DNA of 64,000 nt, taken from contig NZ_JAELVM010000002.1 of assembly GCF_016745235.1 (NCBI RefSeq), forward strand, positions 1,116,001 through 1,180,000, given 5' to 3'. The first letter of the stretch is position 1, and each line of letters begins with the position of its first letter. Below are positions 59,266-64,000 of the stretch, piece by piece. The translations under genes were made by a program, and so were the position numbers. This stretch comes from Chryseobacterium endalhagicum. GTDB lineage: Bacteria; Bacteroidota; Bacteroidia; Flavobacteriales; Weeksellaceae. Under the pieces are notes generated by a model. The model saw only the letters and a list, made by a program, of their open reading frames with translations. It had not been told where the DNA came from and made no database searches.

Positions 59266-61005
59266 ATGACAAAATTTGACACCCCTGCCTATCAGGCAGA
59301 AAAAGACTTCAAGGATTATCCGGATCTGAAAAACCAGATAGAAAATGCCTGGAGCAATTATGTAAAATACTGCACCGTTAATTCGCAGATGGGAAATCCC
59401 TGGTCCAGCACCTATGACCATCCAAGAAGCTGGTATTTCAATCCTCTTGTAACCCCGGTGGTACCCGTTAAGAATAATACCGTTCCCATACAGTGGGGTG
59501 CTTTTCCTAACAGAATCAACTATTATTTCACCACTTTGTTTATTGATAGCTTTGGAAAAGCTGATGCTCCGGATAAACTGCATGAACTTGCCGATATCGG
59601 CCCTGGTGCTTTCAGTAAAAAATACGGCATTGCACTGGCTGTCGCTAAAAAACCATGTGACCCGACCAATACAGAAACGAAACCATTCGGACCTTCCGGG
59701 CCCAGAGGATGGCAGGATGAATATTGTGAATGGGCGGTTACAAGAGATGCAGACGGAGATATCATCGCGGTAGATTTCACCCATGAAAATCCTGAATACT
59801 GGTTCCATATGTGGAAAGTGTCTCCCGATATGGTGGTTTCCCTGTATCAGGAAATCCTGAATAACCCAAATGTACAGCAAGAAGATCTTTATCTGCTGGA
59901 TGAGAATGGTAACCCTGTGATCGTCAGAGAAACCGGACAGCCTGCCTATAACCCGATCAATAAGTGGAATAATGGTCCATCAGCGACAAACGAAGGTGGT
60001 GGAGCCGTACATCTTACAAGCCCGCCCAATTCATTAGGAGCCGAGATCTATCTTGGAGCAGCTGCCACCATTTTAAGAGTTGATGATAAAGGAAATGTAA
60101 TTACAGATCCTAATCAGCTGATCTGTGCAGCACAGTATGGGCAGATCTACAGAAACAGTGACCCGCGAATCGGGCAGAATGTGAATTCTTTGGTGTACAA
60201 TAATAAGCTGAAAATATCATTAACGAATCCAATTGCATTGTACGGCCAGCTGCCGGATTTCACTCAGTTTAAAATGCCGGATTCAGCGGAAGGATACAAA
60301 ATAGAAGACTGCTACAAAATTATCAGAGGAACAGATACCAATCCCGGATCTACCTTTTATCCGTTCAATATGATCCTTCATTCCAGATTTGAGGCTCCTG
60401 CCGGCGCTAAGTTCAAGCTTAGCGAAATTTCGGTTAAAGGATCACTGATCAGATGGGGTTCCCAGATTGCTGATACCTTCAAAGTACAGCTTGCAGGAAC
60501 AGGAATTCCCGGAGGTGGAGATACACCTCAGAAATACCCGGCAGTCGGAGATCCGGAAGTTACACTGCCAAGCGTGCAGTATGTTCTGGATAATAACCTG
60601 CTTCAGGCCAGTCTTTACAACAGGCTGAATACATTTTCCAATCTGACTTCATGCATTACACAGGTGGAAGCCGGAATCACAACCAGCGGAATTGCTATCC
60701 TGACGAGTGATGCGAATAAAGAAACCGGATTTGATTTCGGAGCAGGAATCAGCGTGTCCGTCACCGATTATCAGGATCTGGGGAATGATAATCAGCTGTT
60801 CATTGTGGATATAACGGTTCATTCTGCTGCGGTATTGGGAGAAAAACCGCTTGCTTTGTTCAATAATGCATCAGATCCTAAATATTCTATTGCAGGAGTA
60901 TTGGAAGTGGTCGCACCGGGTTCCCTGCCAAAATTGAACGTTACGCCTAATCATAAACTGCTTTCCGATCAGCAGATCAAGCAGGTTCAAAAAATGTTGA
61001 AATGA
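59266..61005 (+). CDS. Uncharacterised 579-residue protein, partner of a c-type cytochrome
   Basis: No signal peptide and no catalytic motif I can name. The central part has a dense, conserved-looking core: RGWQDEYCEWAVTRDADG, FTHENPEYWFHMW, YNPINKWN, GGAVHLTSPPNSLGAEIYLGAAATILR, YRNSDPRIGQNVN. Similar patterns occur in uncharacterised proteins of actinobacteria and cyanobacteria as far as I remember. The C-terminal third is beta-rich (immunoglobulin-like). It is translationally coupled (ATGA overlap) to a heme-c lipoprotein gene and shares its upstream element with the tyrosinase operon, so a redox function is likely, but this is inference. Confidence 0.75.
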   Translation: MTKFDTPAYQAEKDFKDYPDLKNQIENAWSNYVKYCTVNSQMGNPWSSTYDHPRSWYFNPLVTPVVPVKNNTVPIQWGAFPNRINYYFTTLFIDSFGKADAPDKLHELADIGPGAFSKKYGIALAVAKKPCDPTNTETKPFGPSGPRGWQDEYCEWAVTRDADGDIIAVDFTHENPEYWFHMWKVSPDMVVSLYQEILNNPNVQQEDLYLLDENGNPVIVRETGQPAYNPINKWNNGPSATNEGGGAVHLTSPPNSLGAEIYLGAAATILRVDDKGNVITDPNQLICAAQYGQIYRNSDPRIGQNVNSLVYNNKLKISLTNPIALYGQLPDFTQFKMPDSAEGYKIEDCYKIIRGTDTNPGSTFYPFNMILHSRFEAPAGAKFKLSEISVKGSLIRWGSQIADTFKVQLAGTGIPGGGDTPQKYPAVGDPEVTLPSVQYVLDNNLLQASLYNRLNTFSNLTSCITQVEAGITTSGIAILTSDANKETGFDFGAGISVSVTDYQDLGNDNQLFIVDITVHSAAVLGEKPLALFNNASDPKYSIAGVLEVVAPGSLPKLNVTPNHKLLSDQQIKQVQKMLK

Positions 61006-62375
61006 GAACGCTTTTAATTTCCTTTTTTCTATTGAGTTTAATTGCAATTTCATGTGAATCCGGAAAAAAGGACAAAAAATTAAACTCCAGGGTGGGATTT
61101 TCACAGGAGCTGGCAGATTTTGACTGCGGAGCTTTCTGCGATCCCCCTTCCGTGAGCTATCAGCTGCCTGATGATTCTACCTGCGGACACAGTTCTCAGA
61201 ACGTACTGAACTGTTTTGCATGGAAAAATTTTCTGGCGCTGAACTGGAAAGCTTCAGATCAGAGAGGACTTCCGGATACCACTGCCGTAGCAGCAGATTA
61301 CGGGATGCCGGGAGATTACAGCCCGACCGTATGGGAGAGTTATTTAAGTATTGATGATGTATTTACCGCCAGCCAGCCGAAAACCTGGAATCTTAAAAGC
61401 AAAAACGGCTATATCAAATACATCAATGAGATCAATAAATTTACAGATATCAATGCCACTCTTCCCAAGCCGAAGCTGAGAGCCATGCTGGGAGGAAATG
61501 TAGACGAGATCATGCAGGCAAAAGGAGCGTGGCTGACGGATCAGAGTGGGAATATCGTCTGGTATGAGATCAGAATGAACAGCATTGAAAGTGATTTTGT
61601 ACGGTCAAATAAGCTGTACAATTCCGACAACCTGAATGCTTTTGCAGCAAAAAATCAAGGTGTATGGCTGCCGATGGAATCTATTGAGATCAAAGCTGCT
61701 TGGAGAATTATACCGGAGGACCAGCTGGGATCACTGAAGAATTTTTACAAGATTTCTAAAGCGATGGTTCCTGAAATTAAAGGTTTTGATCAAAACAAAC
61801 AACCGATCTACGGCAAATATTCACCAAAATACCTTGGATTGGTAGGGCTTCATATTATCAGGAAGACGAATCAGTCGCCGCAATTTACATGGATGACGTT
61901 TGAACATGTAAACAATGCACCCACAGAAGGGCAGGTAGATCCAGCCGTTAAATATTGCTTTTATAATCCCAAAAGCAAAGACAAACCGAACCAGTCTCCG
62001 GTCCCAGGCCAGGATAGTTTAAATACACCGGTTCAGGTAGTCCGTATTGCGGATAATGCGATATCGGCAGACATCCAGCAGCTGAACAAACAGATTCAGA
62101 GCATGATCAAAACCAGTAACCCTAAATCGGTATGGCAATATTATCAGCTGGTGAATGTACAGTGGCCGGAAAATCCAATTCAGGATGCGAATAACAATAA
62201 AACCGCTCCGCTGATGGATGGAGGCATTACCCCGAATAATATTGCTAATGTTACGATGGAAACCTATATCCAGGAAAAACAGTGCATGGACTGCCACAAG
62301 AATGCATCCGTGGGAGCTCAGAAATACCCTACCGATTACAGCTTTATATTTTTAAAGGCTAAACCCGGAAAGTAA
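61002..62375 (+). CDS. Lipoprotein with a CxxCH heme-binding site (mono-heme c-type)
   Basis: 457 residues. Lipoprotein signal (IAISC, Cys18). A Cys-rich N-terminal part (DCGAFCDPP, STCGHSSQNVLNCFAWKNFLALNWKASDQRGLP) and a C-terminal CMDCH motif at about 428-432, the signature for covalent heme attachment. Only this single heme site is present. The body has no similarity to classical cytochromes c that I recognise. It probably sits in the periplasm or outer membrane and could take electrons from, or pass them to, the product of the upstream gene. Confidence 0.78.
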   Translation: MRTLLISFFLLSLIAISCESGKKDKKLNSRVGFSQELADFDCGAFCDPPSVSYQLPDDSTCGHSSQNVLNCFAWKNFLALNWKASDQRGLPDTTAVAADYGMPGDYSPTVWESYLSIDDVFTASQPKTWNLKSKNGYIKYINEINKFTDINATLPKPKLRAMLGGNVDEIMQAKGAWLTDQSGNIVWYEIRMNSIESDFVRSNKLYNSDNLNAFAAKNQGVWLPMESIEIKAAWRIIPEDQLGSLKNFYKISKAMVPEIKGFDQNKQPIYGKYSPKYLGLVGLHIIRKTNQSPQFTWMTFEHVNNAPTEGQVDPAVKYCFYNPKSKDKPNQSPVPGQDSLNTPVQVVRIADNAISADIQQLNKQIQSMIKTSNPKSVWQYYQLVNVQWPENPIQDANNNKTAPLMDGGITPNNIANVTMETYIQEKQCMDCHKNASVGAQKYPTDYSFIFLKAKPGK

Positions 62376-62408
62376 GAGATAAAAATTGCTATTTGATTTC
62401 ATAAAAGA

Positions 62409-62440
62409 GAAAACCGCAGCTTGTAACAGCCGCGGTTTTC
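62409..62440. terminator. Terminator between convergent genes
   Basis: GAAAACCGC and GCGGTTTTC (62409-62417, 62432-62440) form a 9-bp stem usable on both strands. Confidence 0.75.
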
Positions 62441-62462
62441 CTGATATGTTTAAGAGTATAGA

Positions 62463-63761
62463 TTAACTCTGATACCCCAGTAATTTCCTGATTTGGTAGA
62501 AGAATCTCTCAATAAGACGGAGATCCTGCGTCACGATTTCTGCATTTCCTCTAAGCTCTTTATCAAAAGTAAGGGTTTTGTTGTAGCTTGTTTTTAATCC
62601 TTTTGGAAGCACAATATCTACATAATAATTTCCTTTGTCATCAGGAATAAGCGAAATATTCTGAACTTTTCCTTCCACAATTCCATATTCCTGGAAACGG
62701 TAATTGTCAAGTTTGATCAGTACTTTCTGACCTGTAGTCACTTTTCCTGAGTTTACGGTAGGAACAGACATTCTGCCTACCAGCTTTTCCTTGTTTGTAG
62801 GAAGAATAGAAAGGATAGGCTCTGCCATCTTTACAAACTGATTTTCCCCGAAAAACTGCTGGAAACTGGCCATCCCGTCTGTAGAAGAGATCACAAGATA
62901 ATTCTGCTCCCATTGTTTTAGTGATTTACGAAGCTGTTCAAAAAGCTGTAAAGTCTGGGAAGAATAGGTGATCTTATCTTTTTCGGTATTAATGGCGGTT
63001 CCGCTTTTCGTTTTATTCAGATTGGAAATCCCTTCATCCATCTGCGAGATAGAAATATTAAGGTTTTCAAGATTCTGCTGGGCCTGAAGGAATTTTATTT
63101 TTTCATTTTCAAGTTCCACGGAAGCAATCACGCCCTGGTTGAACAATTCCTGGGATCTCTGATAGCTTTTCTTTGATAGTTCATATTTGGCCAATTCAAG
63201 GCTTTTCTGCTGTTTTAAGGTGGCAATCCTTACTCTGTATTCAGAGATACTCTGGTTGGCGGCTATATTTTCCGGTGCATACGGCTGAAGCCTTGTGAAA
63301 AGTTCTTCATCCTGAAAAGCTTTTGCAAAACTGTTGTAATCTCCCTGCAGTTCTCCAAGTTTAAATCTTGAAGTTGTTGCGATCGGGAAATTTTGCAGCT
63401 GTTGGGGAGAAACAGAATCCATCAGTTTCTTCAGTTCCAGAACATCTTTATAATTGGCTGTGGACTGCATAACCATCAATACATCGTTTTTCTTTACCTC
63501 CTGATGATCTTTAATGAAGATTTTCTCAATCTTTGAGCTGGTTCTGGCTTCTATTTTTTCAGGCGGATTCTGTGAAGTAACGACAACGGGAGCTGCAACA
63601 AATTCCGGATACTTTATGATATAGCTCATCGCAAGGATAAGCAGAAGTATAATTAATATGACACTGTTTCCCCAGCGTATCATCCAATGAGGAGGCTGGG
63701 TAAGAATGTCCTGAACGCTTTCAGAGCGGAGTTCTATGTTATCTAAAATATCTTTTGACAT
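62463..63761 (-). CDS. HlyD family periplasmic adaptor (probable peptide exporter subunit)
   Basis: 432 residues. N-terminal membrane segment at about 33-50, biotinyl-lipoyl half-domain near 60-100 (KIEARTSSKIEKIFIKDHQEVKKNDVLMVMQS), a long coiled-coil hairpin (about 170-260) and the C-terminal beta-barrel part (VGRMSVPTVNSGKVTTGQKVLIKLDNYRFQEYGIVEGKVQNIS). In flavobacteria such genes usually neighbour C39-peptidase ABC transporters that export double-Gly leader peptides; three such peptides occur in this window. The transporter gene itself is not visible here and would be outside the right edge. Confidence 0.85.
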   Translation of the reverse strand: MSKDILDNIELRSESVQDILTQPPHWMIRWGNSVILIILLLILAMSYIIKYPEFVAAPVVVTSQNPPEKIEARTSSKIEKIFIKDHQEVKKNDVLMVMQSTANYKDVLELKKLMDSVSPQQLQNFPIATTSRFKLGELQGDYNSFAKAFQDEELFTRLQPYAPENIAANQSISEYRVRIATLKQQKSLELAKYELSKKSYQRSQELFNQGVIASVELENEKIKFLQAQQNLENLNISISQMDEGISNLNKTKSGTAINTEKDKITYSSQTLQLFEQLRKSLKQWEQNYLVISSTDGMASFQQFFGENQFVKMAEPILSILPTNKEKLVGRMSVPTVNSGKVTTGQKVLIKLDNYRFQEYGIVEGKVQNISLIPDDKGNYYVDIVLPKGLKTSYNKTLTFDKELRGNAEIVTQDLRLIERFFYQIRKLLGYQS

Positions 63762-64000
63762 CGTATAAAAAAATTAAAATCTATGAAGATTTAATACCAT
63801 TTCTGGTCATTAAATCTATACAGTTTGCGGAATTGATGCTCTGTGAGCTATTGTACATAATACAATTTTTTGAATATCAGCAACCCTCAAGAAGAAAGTT
63901 GCTGATAAGTACATCTTAAGCGTGATATGCTTTCCCGTCCTTATACTCTGCAATTTGCAGGTGAGAAAAAGCTAGGGTGAACACAAGCGGTCATTTTTTC
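63762..64000. other. Right-edge region without a supported gene
   Basis: 239 nt. Both strands show only short open stretches; the longest, a 32-codon minus-strand frame, has no recognisable features. GCAACCCTCAAGAAGAAAGTTGC is a hairpin-like sequence. Nothing else was supported. Confidence 0.5.

Noticed and set aside
59239..59880. 213-codon minus-strand open frame
   Set aside because: Lies opposite the coding strand of the conserved 579-residue protein; composition is that of a shadow frame.
59266..61005. LodA/GoxA-type quinone-cofactor oxidase
   Set aside because: Considered because of the neighbouring tyrosinase and heme protein, but I could not find the Trp/Cys cofactor pattern or overall LodA layout.
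63762..64000. Small minus-strand gene upstream of the HlyD gene
   Set aside because: A 32-codon frame exists, but it has no leader motif or recognisable feature; left unannotated.

Overview
The window is chromosomal DNA from a flavobacterium, most probably Chryseobacterium or a close relative. Evidence in the sequence: AT-rich intergenic DNA, promoters of the Bacteroidota type (TTG, about 19-20 nt, TAnnTTTG), several proteins ending in type IX secretion (T9SS) sorting domains, a SusC/SusD pair, and three tiny Cys-rich peptides with the flavobacterial 'bacteriocin-like' leader (MKxLKxxxLKxIxGG). The species call is inference.

Layout. 1-7.2 kb: the tail of an M1 aminopeptidase, then three paralogous M43 (pappalysin/cytophagalysin-type) secreted zinc metalloprotease lipoproteins. 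The last two flank a four-gene operon: an unknown protein, a 7-TM protein, a sensor kinase and a LuxR-type response regulator. 7.3-10.5 kb: two leader-type small peptides and clpB. 10.6-26.9 kb: a near-complete aerobic phenylacetyl-CoA pathway: a TetR regulator (PaaR candidate), paaK-E-A-B-C-D-G-H-I-J-Y, then an esterase/DUF6624 block, a REP-associated tyrosine transposase (RAYT) and paaZ carrying an extra C-terminal DinB-like domain. 27-32 kb: a third leader peptide between duplicated terminators, then SUKH, DUF4241, SMUG2-like glycosylase and membrane-anchored SF2 helicase genes. 32.1-39.2 kb: a T9SS cargo protein, a tail-collar protein, an enoyl-CoA hydratase and a SusD/SusC pair. 39.5-45.4 kb: a regulator-containing run of small membrane proteins with a metallophosphoesterase and a Coq4-like protein. 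45.5-52.3 kb: ACT protein, T9SS subtilase, serine hydrolase, dtd, greA, HIT and clpX. 52.3-56.1 kb: a T9SS cargo gene, a PID-CTERM-like mini-protein, a TlpA-like thioredoxin and tRNA-Met. 56.5-62.4 kb: two operons, tyrosinase/DUF2182 and unknown protein/c-type cytochrome lipoprotein. The end is a HlyD-type secretion adaptor.

How parts fit. The paa genes encode uptake-to-beta-oxidation of phenylacetate: CoA ligation, ring epoxidation, isomerisation, ring opening and thiolysis. A perfect 14-bp palindrome at the paaK start site looks like the PaaR operator. Almost every junction from paaE to paaY is filled by one of two hairpin-forming repeat families. The most interesting regulatory signal is an 18-bp element, TTACGTAGAAATACGTAA, found exactly 21 nt upstream of a TAnnTTTG box at both the tyrosinase operon and the unknown/cytochrome operon. 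This suggests that the two operons form one co-regulated redox module. Looser versions lie upstream of the two-component operon and the tail-collar gene. A second probable operator (ACTTTG-N5-CAAAGT) overlaps the -7 boxes on both sides of a small winged-helix regulator gene.
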